Of a stretch of 64,000 nt of DNA, positions 33,990 through 45,500 are shown in pieces. The notes under the pieces were generated by a model, which worked only from the letters and a program-made list of their open reading frames with translations, did not search any database and was not told the origin of the DNA. Numbering within the stretch: the stretch's first letter is position 1; each line of letters opens with the position of its first letter. A program made the position numbers and the translations under genes. The DNA is from Schistosoma mansoni. Taxonomy: Eukaryota > Platyhelminthes > Trematoda > Strigeidida > Schistosomatidae. The stretch spans positions 1,116,001 to 1,180,000 of the forward strand of contig NC_031500.1 in NCBI RefSeq assembly GCF_000237925.1, written 5' to 3'.

Positions 33990-36900
33990 ATGTTTAAGAT
34001 CAATCAAATTAATCAATCGATTACTATTTTAATCAATAAACTTTCCAATAAATCAATATTTAATTATCGATTAGGTATATCATTATATAACAAAAAAGTA
34101 AGTAGATTATTAATTTTATATTAAATTTTTTTTTTATAGATTTTTATTATTCTTATAATTCAATTAATTATCACATTTTTTATTTCGATCATTTTTTATG
34201 GATTGTAAGTTATTACTAATAATAAATCAATAAATCAATAATAATCATAATTATTTTCATAGAAATCAAACCAAATTTTTTAAAGAATCATTAACACGAT
34301 CAATTATGTCTGTTATATTACTGTAAGTTAACCAAGTTTATTATTTCTATATATTAATTTTATATTCAAATTTTAATCAATAAAATTAATCTATTAAATC
34401 ATTGATATGTAGTTGGCATCGAGTTATGATTGACTATGATGATAACTATAAGAAGATTACATGCCAAATATCGAGTTGGATCCTTCTGTAAGCCAAAAAC
34501 TAGAAGGCAGTTGATGGATGGATGTTGGCAATCTCGTGGTATCGAAAAAATACCGAGATCGTGCCAAAGTTTACAAGCGAAACTACTGAGTGTATGCGAG
34601 TTCGTGCAAGGTCACAGGCAAAGGAAGAATATGTTTGTTTTGTACCCTTAAACAAAACAGGTACAGTAAAACAATCACTGGCACAATTGGTTATAATAAC
34701 AATTGTTTCCATTATACCAATCACTTTCTCGTTATAAAAGCAGGTCACTACAGAACGTAACTAAGAAAACTGAGCGAAGAAAATTTTCTCATGAGACTAT
34801 TACTTCTAGACCAATCAACCAGATTTAAGATAACGAATCTTGGAGTTTAGTAAGAAATCCATTCAATCAAATATCATATCAGTCAAATATCGTTTTGGCA
34901 TTTTAGTGATAAAAGCTATAAATCTAATTTCTAACCATAACCATCAATTGTAAATTATAATCAGGATTCAGTAGCTAAGTGGATAACGTGATGGCGTTTG
35001 AAGCGAAAGTTAATGGGTTCGAGTCCCAAAGTGTACATCAACTCCAAAATGCAGGTACATCCAGCTGACGTGTCGCAAATAGGACGAAACGTGCGTCCTG
35101 GATTCCACTGCTAGCCACTATCCACCATTGTTTATAATCCTTATACTTTAAACTGCTTTATAACCCTCACTTAGCCCTAGTATGTAGGCAGATACTCTCA
35201 AGGTCATTTTGGCATCTTTTAAACGTCAACCATAAATTATAGTCTCACCCTATTTTCTTAATACGATGTAATTTACTCAGTCTACAGATTAACTGGTTGA
35301 CTTGTTTTTGTGTAACAGACCCTATCGAAAACACAAACACTCGTCAAAACATTATCTCAGTTAACTGTCCATAGGTGGATGTGAGTCAGTTGATAGGTCA
35401 GTCTTTGAATAAATGATTAACTGTCATCACCTTTCGTATTCGGCATTATCGTTGAGGATTTCTATAAAGTTAAAATAACTAGCTCAAAGAATGTTTGAAT
35501 TAGAAATTCTTATCCAAATTAAGCAATGATAAATCGAAAAATTTCAGCCTGATCTCTATATATAAAAGCGAAATATCCAATCACTTATTCTACAATGTTA
35601 GTATCACCCTTTTTAATTTTACAAACTGTTAGTAGATTTAATTCATTTTGTATTGTTTGTTTGAATGCTTCCATTGATGTTTAGGAATGTAATTTATCGG
35701 TCTCTCATTAGCATATGTGGATCCTGTATGGATTACCTCGATATTGCCTTAAGTCACAAACATTATAATCTGAGATGAAGTCAATAAGAGACTGACCAAT
35801 GGTAGTCTTAAACATCAAGCTAGTGGTTTTCCGGACTCGGTACCCAAGTGGATAACGCAATGGTGTTTGAACTGAACGGCATTGGATTGGAGTCGCGGAG
35901 TGGACATCAACTCTGAGATGTAGGTACATCCAGCTGACGTGTCCTAAACAGGACGAAACGTGCGTCCTGAATTCCACTGCTATCCACCACCACCATTGCT
36001 TATAATTTAAGGAGACTTGTTCACCTATTCTTCAACTTCAGCATATTCGCCAAGCGATAAATTATTACTTCTTGTCATCTTTAACACTATTCCATAACGT
36101 TTAGTCAATACTTCAAATCTTTTGATAATTTGTAACTCCTTTCTAAGTAATACGATATAACTCTAATCTATTGTAGACGTCTTTATGTAAAAATCAATCA
36201 TAACCATGAATGTACCACTTGAGTAAATGAAATCATCAAAATAAAAGTGGTCCTCTTTGAACCCTCTTGATTACGTTCAATGAATAATAATTACTTTTGT
36301 AATTATCAGTGGGTAATAGATATAAGACATCTAGAATCTGTATTTTTACGTAACCCGACATCAAAATGGTGGTAAAAGTCAGCAGTTAATGTAGTCTGTT
36401 CAATAGTTTAAATGAAAATATTGTAAACACACAAGAAGAATGTAATGATTTACATCCTTCTATTAATCAGTTCAATTGACATTTTGGTTATATTAATCAG
36501 TGATCAAACTGTTTTTAATAGCATGTTGTATGGACTGCATGATTGGTGAGATTTAATTAGATATTAGACGATTAGAAAAAGTCTAACTCTATTTACAAAA
36601 CATTTATTGAACTTGTGTTTGTATTCGACAATGTCAGAGTGGTTTGAAAAGAATTCATTTCATTTGTGATAAATAGTCTGACTGAACGCTTGAATCGGTT
36701 TCCAGAGCCTAAGGCTAAATCTACACGATACAACTTCAACACGAGAGAAAAGACGAGAGATATAGAAAGAACGCTTTAGTCAAGAGGTTCGTTTACATAC
36801 AGAAAATCAAGGGAATACAGAAAGATCCCCAACCCTACTAAACGTATTAGCAAGATAGGTATTTATTCAATCACAAATAAGACACATGACTCTTCACTTT

Positions 36901-39900
36901 GTAGGTGTTTCTGAGAAACTCTATGCAATACTGATTAGATAAAACGTTTCCCATAGTTTTCAGGGCCTTTCTAAGCTTTTTTCAAAGAATATCCTGGGTC
37001 TCCATAACAATCTAGCAAGCTTCATGCCTTGGTACGGCCGAGAGTGTGGAAAGTCCGCTCTCCCTCTCCAAATGCTCTCATATGGCTACGTGAATATAGG
37101 GAAGTCCTACTCACTGCCTAATCGTGGCGGGGGTGTTATTTACGAAATTGAGAGGATGAAAAGCGAATGTCCAGCTCTTTAACCGGGTTGGTGGACACGC
37201 AGGACCCACCTAGGGGAGTTGGAAAACCCTCATTCCAAACCAATGGTGCACATCGGCTCCAGTATCCTGAAGGAACAAATGGTGTATGAACCAATCGTTG
37301 GCCACCGACTACCATGGGACTGCATCTCCTCACGATGCTCCACTGCATTGTGGATCAGACCTTTAGGTCAGAGGCTCCGGGTGTGGCCCCCTAAGAAAAC
37401 CGCCTGCTTCAGTTCGGGCACCTGGGCAGTATCACAGCCTTCACACGAATCAAATGAGATTTGTGTGGTGCATATGTACCTGGTGCCTCTTTGTCCCGAC
37501 CGTTGCTGCTACCTTGATGTGGTGGTCGGGCTTGCCTATCGTGATGAATCAACCGAGCTATACTGGCTGGAACAATCGTTCCTCAAGGTCCTACCATGCC
37601 AGGCAGGTCGGTTGAAGAGCGGTCAGACTAAAAGCAGCAATCCCAAGGTCCGAAGGCGAAGTCGTACTGCCGACTGTACAGAGGTGTGACAGCAGTAAGG
37701 TGTTTCCTTCAGACAGCCAGCATAACAGCGATGCTACCTTCCCACAAGGAGGGGTGGGGTTAGAAAAGGTCGACCCTAAAAATGCACACCTCACTTTATC
37801 CCACGGATATCCGTCTCCGACGGTAAGGTCTTTTGAAGAACGGAGCTAACACAAAAACTACCCACAAAAAGGTCGTGTGTGACCGACCTCAAGCAGTTGT
37901 CCCTTGGGCACCGCGGTCACGCTCTCAGGTCATTAAGACCACTTCTAACCCAATTTTCCTTTTCAGGTATCTCTAGAAGAACCCTTTCACGGTGTGGGCA
38001 ACCGGGAAGTGATAACTGCCCTCATACCTCTAACAGCACTCAAGACCACAGTATTCATAATCAATCTGCCTCTTTGTACCAATATGTGTGTGTTCAAATA
38101 AAATAAAAGCATGTTTTAAATAAACTTCCTTATCTATATTAGTTATATCGTAGCAAAGTTAATTAACCGATGATTAAAGAAACTGAAGTATTAGGTCACA
38201 TTTTGGTTTCCTTTGTATTTCTGAAAGTTACATAATCAAACAAGTCCCAACATACTTATGATGAACAACTATGAATTATGACAATAATAATTTAATAGTT
38301 GAATTCATGAGTCAATTAAAGCTAGACTACCATGAAAAACCTGGAAACACTGGACGGCTGTTTCGTCTTAGTATGGGACGCCTCAGTAGTGCGCATCCAC
38401 GACCTTGCTCTCTGGATTCGAATCCAGTACCTATCGGTCTCGTGCGCAAGTTTTGTTTTGTATTAGGATATTCAAATCTCATTAGATGCATTTTTATATT
38501 AATGAGTGAATTATCTAATGTGTTTAATATTTTCTTCTCATTCATAGCTTCATTACATCTGTGTTAGCATTATTGATTGCTTTTGTAAAGAAAATAAGTG
38601 ATACATTCCCATTGAATGTTATTATATTATTTACTTATGTAAGAACATTGAATTTAATTGATGAGTTTTCTTTTTCCTAATATAAAAGTATTTATATTAA
38701 AATTTGTCTACGTAAATTACTGCATTATTCATTGTCAGTCAGTCAGTTAGTCACAACGTAGAACTTGATACGTACGTACATCAGTTCGAGTTGACATACC
38801 ACATTAGTACAGAGATGAAGTTGTCGATTCAAATCCCATAGTGGTTGAAGTAGTAAGAGTATAAGCATTATGTGAAAGATTATTCATTGACTTTTCAGTT
38901 GATAGTTTTAAAGAAGTCTTCCAGAAAAATCAATAGACTTACTTACTCACTTACGCCTGTCACACCTCATAGAGGAGCATAGATCGACCACAAACATTCT
39001 CCATCCAACTGTGTCCTCGATAATCCTTTCCTGTGGTTTCCAGTTACTGTTCATTCTTTCGATATCTACTTCCAATTATCGACCCAATGTATTCTTTGGT
39101 CTTACACTTTTACACAACCCTTCACGATTCCAAATTGACTCTTGCCACGTGATGCAGTTTGATGACTTTCACAATGTATGTCCTATTGGTTTCCATTTTC
39201 TTTCCCCAATGTACACTTGATCTGGAAGTTGGTTTGCTTTCTCCCATAGTATGCTGTTACTGATGATATCCGGTCAACAGACATTAAGCAACAACAATTG
39301 GGAGATTCAAAGTAATCGTTAGAATAGTAAATCTTTATCTTATCAGAAGTTTTAAGAAAAATCCAGATCAACTAAATCATGAATTGGTTCAACTTTTCGA
39401 GTACATTTTTTTAAAAGTGTGCATTATACATTTCATATTTTCAGACAATAATCGTAGCTACAACTGATGAAACTCTGGATATATTAATGGGTATTCCTAT
39501 TAAACTTGGTGCTTATGGAATCAGTCTAATATTGTTTATAGCTGCATTACTTATTGGTGCAGCTATCAAAAAAAGATTAACAGATTATTCAACGGTTATT
39601 TTAACACTGTTACCAAATCATTGCTATTGTAATCATTGTCGCAAGTTTCTTAATCACAAAATTCCCATCTTGGGTATGTCAATAAGCATAATAAATTCAT
39701 TTATAAATTAAGTCATCATGATTTTACAGTATTCTATGTGAGATACTCAGGTGTATTTTAATATTGGTTGAAGTTAGACATTAACACCATTGGGTGCCAA
39801 CTAAGTGGTTCTAGAGGTTAAGCATTCGCGCATAAGACTGATAGATCCTGAGTTCGAATCCCGTGAGGCGGGATCGTGGATGAGCAGTGCTGAGGAGTCA

Positions 39901-42234
39901 CACAACAGGATGAAACGGGCGTCCAGTGTTTCCAGGGTTTCCATAGTGGTCTAACTTCAATTGACTCATGATTTCAACCATAAAGTTTAATATTACTTTA
40001 TACTATGAAGTTTTATTCATTAAATATATACCAATAACATACTCGTTAGTCTCTAGATACTTTACCAATTCAATGAATCTTACAATTATTATTATCTCAA
40101 CTTGGAGATTTTTATGTTGGATCAGATGATAGCATACAGTATTATAGTATTCTATAAAATGAACTTATATTTATCATCGAAATTGGTCCTTAGTCAATGA
40201 GTAATAGGCAAAATATATAAATTATAATTGAAAGAATATACAAAATGTATTAACAGCGGTAAAAACATTATTTATTTGAAGTATGAAGAAGTTAAGATGG
40301 TTGAATTTCACTGCGACAACCATTTAAAATATGTTAGCACTAGATGATCGTTTTGTCCTAATAAGAGATGTTACAGCGATACACATTTACGAGACCCTCC
40401 AACAGAGATTCGAATCCAGAACCTTCGGTATGACGCCTGAACGCTAGACATCTTGACTTCAGTGTTCTAGAGACTGAGTGCACGTGATCTCAGTAATATT
40501 ATTTACCTCATTTAGTCCAATCATGTATTGATATTATTCGATTTATATACAACATCAGTTGGTCAAATACGAACTCATCAATATTTTTATTTCATTTTCA
40601 GTCAGCAGCGGTCGTATTTTACGTCCTTACAGATATAGCGTCATTTTTTGTGAGTTACATTCATCTATATTTCATTTATTTGAAGTAAATTTGTTGTGGC
40701 TAGCGCTATAACAAGCCCACATAACTTATTCTAGCTTATGAACAGATCAATTTATTCATTCTTCTTCAGTCACATTTTGATCTTGTTAATTATTTACTTT
40801 GCCTTGCCTTGCTCACGTCTTTCTCATGCCTCGTTTCGCCTCAATTCGATTTGATCATAAATATTGAGTAATACTTCATTAAAGTGAGTTGGCTCACTCA
40901 CCTTCTCCATTGTGTGTCATTTTGTTTTGCTTCACTTACCAATCAACGATTGTACATAACATACGTATTCAAAGCTTCATTCACCTATTTGACTTAATTC
41001 CATTATTCACTAACGCGAGCTAAGTCAATAATTATATACAAGGATTGGCGATATGTATGATTCGATAACAATCATTCATACGATCCAAATGGAGTCAGAT
41101 ATACAATGAAACACTAAAAATTTACTCTCTTGTCATCATGACAAGTCATCTCATCATTTACTTCCGTCAAGTATCTGTTCAATGGATTGCCCACTGCTTT
41201 ATTACTATAGCTGGTGAATGTAACTTAAAAATGTTGTGTTTCCAAGCATACAAAAATATTGTGGGAGAATTATGTCAATCGAATGATAGAAAGAACTCTG
41301 TTTTATTCCAGTTTATTTCACCATTTTCAAAGGCTAAGATTTCTAAATTTCTTTTCAAATATTGCTTTAATCATGAAACATTTTCCAGTATGAGGTTGTG
41401 AAAATTATCAAGCTTCTGATTGAGATCATGAACCGATTGATGTTAGACCACCATTGAATACCTGAAAGTATTGGGAGGCCGTTTCCTCCCAGTATGGGAC
41501 GCCTCAGTGTTCAACCACGTTTACGTTCACGAGATTCCGACCAATGAACGCTTAACCTCCAGATCACTGAGTCGGCATCCAACGGTGTTATTGTCTAACT
41601 CCAACCAATCCACGAAATTGCGAGACTGTCTGCCTCACACCCAACACAGTTGAACTCTGTTGAGTTCGAATCCTGCGAGCGAGATCGTGGATGCACACTG
41701 CCCAATAGTCCCATACTAAGACGAAACAGCAGATTCAATACTTTCAAGTTTTCAATCGTGGTCTAACATCAATCAATTTATAATCTCAATCAGAAAAATA
41801 AAATATTTTTATTTTTTATTTGAACAAAAGTCTTTATTTTCAATTGAGGTTGTTTGTTTTGTTTAACCAACACTAGAAAATGTACTCGTACTCAAATGTA
41901 GTATGTTGTCATGATATAAAATTTAGTCTAATTGTTTTGCTTAATTTTCTTTTCATAGATAACAATATTTGTCAGTCAAATAACTGTCGGTAAATCAGCA
42001 TTACGTATCTTCTGTACAGAATACGTCTTGGCTGCATTATTACTATATAATATGTTTTCAACTACTTATTTAATCACTACTCATATGGTTTGTAATATAA
42101 ACCCTACTTGTAATAATTCAAATGCATCCGTTTCCCTATCCGACAATTTACCGATATATAGTTTTAATTTAAAAGTAAAGACTCATCTTTTGTTTATTTA
42201 TGATCAGACTTTAAAACATCTTACTAACTTATGA
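33990..42234 (+). CDS. Divergent Lifeguard/TMBIM-family seven-TM protein (copy D, full set of exons)
   Basis: Seven exons: 33990-34097, 34140-34204, 34263-34322, 38548-38638, 39445-39673, 40602-40649 and 41959-42234 (stop). All have GT-AG borders and matching phases, giving about 291 residues. The first two introns are 42 and 58 bases, the rest 0.8-4.2 kb, a usual schistosome pattern. Exon 2 is membrane segment 1 ([20 protein letters not shown]), like the family's V-Y-x-I-L-x-x-Q-L-L-x-T. Exon 4 has [10 protein letters not shown] before segment 3. Exons 6-7 give segments 6-7, with V-G-K-S-A-L and [11 protein letters not shown]. The family's aspartate in the Y-D-x-Q motif is Phe, and the one after L-Y is lost. 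Exon 5 has one extra A (39615-39617) compared with the 228-base exon of B and C. Reading past it restores segment 5 and an in-phase donor, so this is an assembly error or a disabling change. Function by family: intracellular-membrane, calcium- and cell-death-related. This is inference. Confidence 0.7.
34963..35140 (+). repeat. Sm-alpha SINE with altered hammerhead core
   Basis: The head has TAGCTAAGTGGATAACGTGA and GGGTTCGAGTCCC. The core reads CTGACGT, not CTGACGA, so a conserved A is replaced. Stem II, GAAA and GTGCGTC are kept, and stem I pairs well (CCAG/CTGG). Cleavage is unlikely with this core. Confidence 0.75.
35640..36005. repeat. Sm-alpha tail (-) joined to an Sm-alpha head with ribozyme (+)
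   Basis: A minus-oriented tail (35640-35770) is followed by a plus-oriented tail scrap and a new head (GACTCGGTACCCAAGTGGAT). The core, CTGACGT...GGACGAAACGTGCGTC, shares the altered A with 35060. The two copies in this intron may come from one subfamily. Confidence 0.65.
36006..37024. other. AT-rich intron DNA with a faint repeat
   Basis: Around 36700-36960 there is a weak match to 4600-4900 (TTACATACAGAAAATCAAGG; GATAAAACGTTTCCC-type segments), probably an old interspersed repeat of unknown class. Nothing else is seen. Confidence 0.35.
37025..38105 (+). repeat. tRNA-Glu SINE body split by a nested insertion
   Basis: The SINE body runs 37025-37494 and resumes at 38078-38105 (ACCAATATGTGTGTGTTCAA). 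TGCCTCTTTGT (37484-37494 and 38067-38077) is duplicated around the inserted 572 bases, proving that the insert is younger than the SINE. Confidence 0.85.
37495..38066 (+). mobile_element. Non-coding retroelement with 5' hairpin and possible HDV-like ribozyme (copy 1)
   Basis: The insert begins exactly with CCCGACC after an 11-base target duplication. CCCGACC (37495-37501) pairs with GGTCGGG (37524-37530), ACC with GGT inside it, and TTGCTGCT (37503-37510) with AGCAGCAA (37633-37640). CTAA precedes that last strand. This order is that of helices P1, P3 and P2 and the catalytic-C joining strand in HDV-like ribozymes. A frame from 37219 passes into it but is a shadow. The body resembles a LINE 5'UTR. 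It contains GTAAGG and TTTTCCTTTTCAG segments that look like splice sites. Confidence 0.6.
38305..38450 (-). repeat. SINE II copy
   Basis: A minus-oriented copy with a core changed to CTGAGGC (last A replaced), GACGAAACAGCCGTC, and a CACTA/CAGTG stem I. It lies just before exon 4 of D. Confidence 0.65.
38735..38880 (-). mobile_element. 3' end of a second LINE type
   Basis: The reverse complement matches 58430-58555, the 3' end of the LINE at 58020 (GATACGTACGTACATCAGTT; GAGATGAAGTTGTCGATTCA). It lies in intron 4 of D. Confidence 0.6.
38938..39290 (-). mobile_element. RTE-like LINE, 3' fragment
   Basis: On the minus strand it carries decayed C-terminal blocks (W-R-M-F, C-S-S, R-K) and a CTTACTTACTCACTTACGCC tail region at 38939-38960. 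It lies in intron 4 of D. Confidence 0.7.
39770..39985 (+). repeat. SINE II with intact hammerhead core letters
   Basis: The head has CTAAGTGGTTCTAGAGGTTA and GAGTTCGAATCCCGTGAGGC. The core is CTGAGGA (about 39889), a stem II of GTCA/AGGAT type, GAAA, and GGGCGTC before CAGTG. It shows that this second SINE family also descends from a hammerhead-bearing unit. Stem I has one mismatch and stem II is weak. It lies in intron 5 of D. Confidence 0.7.
40320..40500 (-). repeat. Old SINE II copy
   Basis: The minus-strand B-box (GGATTCGAATCTCTGTTGGA) and the order of segments identify it. The ribozyme part is worn. Confidence 0.5.
41420..41795. repeat. Inverted pair of SINE II copies (intron 6 of D)
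   Basis: A minus copy (41420-41615) is followed by a plus copy (41640-41795). Both have AGTATGGGAC/GTCCCATACT and the TGGTCTAACATCAATC-type tail, facing outward. In the plus copy CTGCCCAATAG replaces the CTGANGA core. Confidence 0.65.
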
Positions 42235-42244
42235 CATGTGAGAG

Positions 42245-42490
42245 AATAAATGTTGTATTGTTTGTTTGAATATTCTCATTAATATTTACGACTGTATTTG
42301 ATCAGTTTCTTATTGGTATATATGCATCTTTCCACGGATTATCTCGATATTGCCTTGATTCATAAGCAAAACAATCAAAAGATGCTTTGTGGCAAGCAGT
42401 GGAAACCAGAATGCACGTTTCAGCCTATTTGGGATTCGTCTGTTGAATGTGCTTATATCACAGAGCTAATGTTCACTCTGGGACTACTCA
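42245..42490 (-). repeat. Sm-alpha SINE copy, 3' of gene D
   Basis: Minus-oriented tail, ribozyme region and start of the head. The core reads CAGACGA with a stem II of ATCC/GGCT type and GAAACGTGCATTC. The first core bases have changed. It is joined at 42484 to the next SINE. Confidence 0.6.
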
Positions 42491-42830
42491 CTGCCTTCTT
42501 GTGGCAGGGGTGTCGTTTACGAAATTGAGAGGATGAAAAGCGAATGCCTGACGCTTTAACCGGGTTGGTGGACACGCAGGACCCACCTAGGGGAGTTGGA
42601 AAACCCTCATGCCAAACGAATGGTGAACATGGGCTCTAGTATCTTGAGAGAACAAATTGCGTATAAATCAATCGTTGGCCATCGGCTACCATGGTAATGC
42701 ATCTCCTCACTATGCTCCACTGCCTTGTGGATCAGACCTTTAGGTTGAAGGCTCTGGGTGTGGCCCCCTAAGAAAACCACCTGCTACAGTTTGGGCACCT
42801 GGGCAGTATCATAGCCCTCACACAAATCGA
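42485..42830 (+). repeat. tRNA-Glu SINE body, truncated
   Basis: It runs from ACTCACTGCCTTCTTGTGGC to TCACACAAATCGAAT and lacks both head and A/T tail. Confidence 0.7.
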
Positions 42831-43930
42831 ATCCCCCATTAGTATGGTCTGGTCCTTTGTTGAGAACTTCTCCAAGATCAACTGAAGCCCATCGTAGAAT
42901 TGGTCTTTAACGTCTTCATCGTAGTCGTTGGTAGGCGCATAGCATTGGATGACGTTCACTGTAATATCCACTATCTTGTATTGAAGGAAGCTTTGATGAT
43001 CCTTAGTCCAGGAGATTCCCATCCTTTAAGTGCATTTCGTGTTTGTTTGGACAGCATCAATGCAACTGCTTGTGTATGTGGGGCATTTTCTTCTTCATGA
43101 CCGAAGTATAACAGAAGCTCATTTGAAGATAGTCGTTGTTGTCCAACCTGCGTCCAATGTGTTTCACTGATCCCAAGCACCTCCAGGTTGTATTTTCTCA
43201 TTTCTGCAGCAATTTGGAAGACTCTTCCGGTCTCCCATATTGTCTGGACGTTCCATGTAGCTATAAAAATTGTTGCTCTGGTTGTTAGAAGGTGCAACGG
43301 CCTCATGACTTTCGAAGGAACTCGGCTTTCATCATAAGGCGTCATAATTCTTATTATTATTATTATTATTAGCTTTATTCAATATTATATTTTTGGTACA
43401 ATATAGAATTCTCAGCACAAAGTACTTCAACAAGTTTCCGTTTCTTACTTCTTCGTCCTTCCTGACGATGAATATTGAGTGATCGCCAGTTAGAAGTTAT
43501 CAGCCCAGTCAATCGACATCTAGATAATGTACATTTTTGTCGCTGCATATTGCCAGAAACTACGATATCTCTGGTTAAGCCTTCTGTAACCTTTACAGCG
43601 AAAGGTCTTACACTTTTCAGAAACGCACCTGAATAGGTTGTGCGATTAATAAGCATAATGATGTGTTAAAACAAACGAAATCAGATAACTTGTTGAAATA
43701 TCTAGATGACAGGAACAGGTAGCCCAGATGTTTAAACAGGCCGCCAATTACAGTGTTTAAATGGTGTGAATAATTTTTCCTGGTTAGAGTTCTTTAGCAA
43801 GTTAGTTTTCTACGGGATGGGGTTGCTAAGCACATGTACAACTCTCCTTCTTTACCCGGGATTGGGACCGGCAGTAGCCCCCAGAGGAGCTACAGGAGGA
43901 GTTCTATATATGTGTACACAAAGATAGATT
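42830..43930 (-). mobile_element. RTE-like LINE, endonuclease part with 5'UTR
   Basis: On the minus strand a 5'UTR-like part (43700-43930) precedes the start of the protein. The motifs L-L-T-T-R-A-T-I-F-I-A-T-W-N-V-Q-T, then L-G-I-S-E-T-H-W-T-Q-V-G, Y-A-P-T-N-D and I-L-M-G-D-S follow the order of an AP-type endonuclease. The conserved L-x-E-T-H and M-G-D parts are present. The frame is broken twice. A separate 310-base element is inserted at about 43351-43695. The RT half is missing. Confidence 0.8.
43351..43695 (-). mobile_element. LINE 3' end with (AAT)n tail, inserted in the RTE fragment
   Basis: A minus-strand frame of about 93 codons (R-P-F-A-V-K-V-T-E-G-L-T-R; C-R-L-T-G-L-I-T-S-N-W) ends in a stop. 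AATAAAGC and a run of AAT units (43351-43370) follow. This looks like the C-terminus and tail of a 5'-truncated LINE with a trinucleotide tail. The family is not recognised. Confidence 0.45.
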
Positions 43931-45062
43931 TAACATCAAGGGATTGCATGAAGCTAAAAGTAAGTATAATGAAGATCCATGGGACCAATAAAGAATAGTT
44001 AATAAAATAAAGAAGGATTTTTGTGTTAGAAGAACAGTTTCAGGATTTGGGCTAGATAAATATGGTTGTTGCTACGTACCTATCTGGAAAGTGTACTTTT
44101 CTTCCTGATCTTGTTGTAGTTTCTGTTGTCGTTGAACGTAAGTGTGAAGTATTGCTTGTTGCAGATAGTTTGTGTGGTACTTGCTCTGGTGAGGATTTAG
44201 ATGATTTTATTGTTGTCTGTTTCTCGATGTGCTCTAAAAACACTGATTTTATTCTATCGATGCTAACAGTGTCATATTTACCAGCTCTTCCTACCTACCG
44301 TAACTGTTTTGCTGTCTTTTCGGACGACTTTAAAAGGACCGTCGTAGGGAGTCTGTAACGGCTGTCGTACTCTATCATTACTGACGAATACATGTGAACA
44401 CTTGTCTAATTCTATGGGTACGAATGACTTCGCCTTCTGGGTTCATGGTTCGGCGGACCTAATGGATTCCATCTATCGTCTCAATTGTTGCACCTAGTTG
44501 ATTATATCTGCTGGGAAATTTGTTTCACGGTCAAAAAACTCACCAGGCAAACGTAACGTTGTCCCGTACACAAACTCAGTAGCACAACAACCGATGTCTT
44601 GTTTGATAGTTGAGCGAATGCCTAATAATGTAAAAAGAAAGCTTGATATCCCATTTATAATCTCCTCCTGCAATAGTCAAAGAGGCTTTTAGCTGTCGGT
44701 AGAACCTTTCTATTATTACGTTAGCATTCGAATGATAAGCAGTGGCCCTGATTCTCTTTATACCGAAAGTGTCTGTGAGTTGTTGAGAAAGTTCGCTTTG
44801 GAACTAGGTTCCACGTGTAACCATTGCAAATTGGTAATAGTCGAACAATGTTGATATAGATGTGGTCGAACCTGGAGCTAGCGATGAACAATTCCTGTAA
44901 TAGATATGATGTGTTTGTCATTCTAGCAATGAGGTTTCACCAGTAAATATATAGACGTCTCATTAGATAGAATTCCTTTGATTTCATTGCTGTGATCTGC
45001 AAGTACTAGTTTCCGGTTTTTAACGTCTACGAGTAAATTATGTGGTTGTAACAAATCAACAC

Positions 45063-45500
45063 GGATTTATTTATTTATTTAAACACATAAATATTGGTAC
45101 AAGGAAGCACCAGATATAAATGCGCCACACAAATCTCATTTGATTTGTGTGAGGGCTGTGATACTGACCAGGTGCCCAAACTGAAGCAGGTGGTTTTCGT
45201 AGGACGCCACACCCAGAGCCTTCAACCTAAAGGTCTGATTCACAAGCCAGTAGAGAAACATTTAGAGATCCACTACCATGGTCACCGGTGACCAACAATT
45301 GATTCACACACCATATGTTCCCTCAGGATACTGGAGCCCATGTGCACCATTGGTTTGGAATCAGGGTTTTCCAACTCCCCTAGATGAAATTTCCGTGTCC
45401 ACCAACCCGGTTAAAGAGCTGGACATTCGCTTTTCGTCCTCTCAATCTCGTAAACAACATCCCCGCGTACGAGAAGGCAATGAGTAGGAATTCGCTGGAC
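45063..45500 (-). repeat. tRNA-Glu SINE body inserted in the Gypsy fossil
   Basis: It opens on the + strand with the A/T tail (TTATTTATTTATTTAAACAC) and ends near GAGAAGGCAATGAGTAGGAA. The head is missing. Confidence 0.75.

Larger units (their letters stand above)
34323..38547 (+). other. Large intron 3 of gene D, repeat-filled
   Basis: It contains two Sm-alpha copies, the tRNA-Glu SINE with a nested insertion, a SINE II and AT-rich DNA. At 34430-34740 there are overlapping open frames on both strands (for example [17 protein letters not shown]). I cannot assign them and have no splice or homology support. Confidence 0.5.

Noticed and set aside
34430-34748. Overlapping frames of 70-82 codons on both strands
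   Set aside because: They lie inside intron 3 of gene D with no recognisable motif, and neither strand is clearly favoured.
37219-37689. 156-codon frame on the plus strand
   Set aside because: It crosses the border of a SINE and the element inserted in it, so it cannot be an old gene. Other copies of both parts are frame-broken.
41138-41401. 87-codon plus-strand frame in intron 6 of D
   Set aside because: No splice sites, copies or family motifs. The composition fits AT-rich chance.
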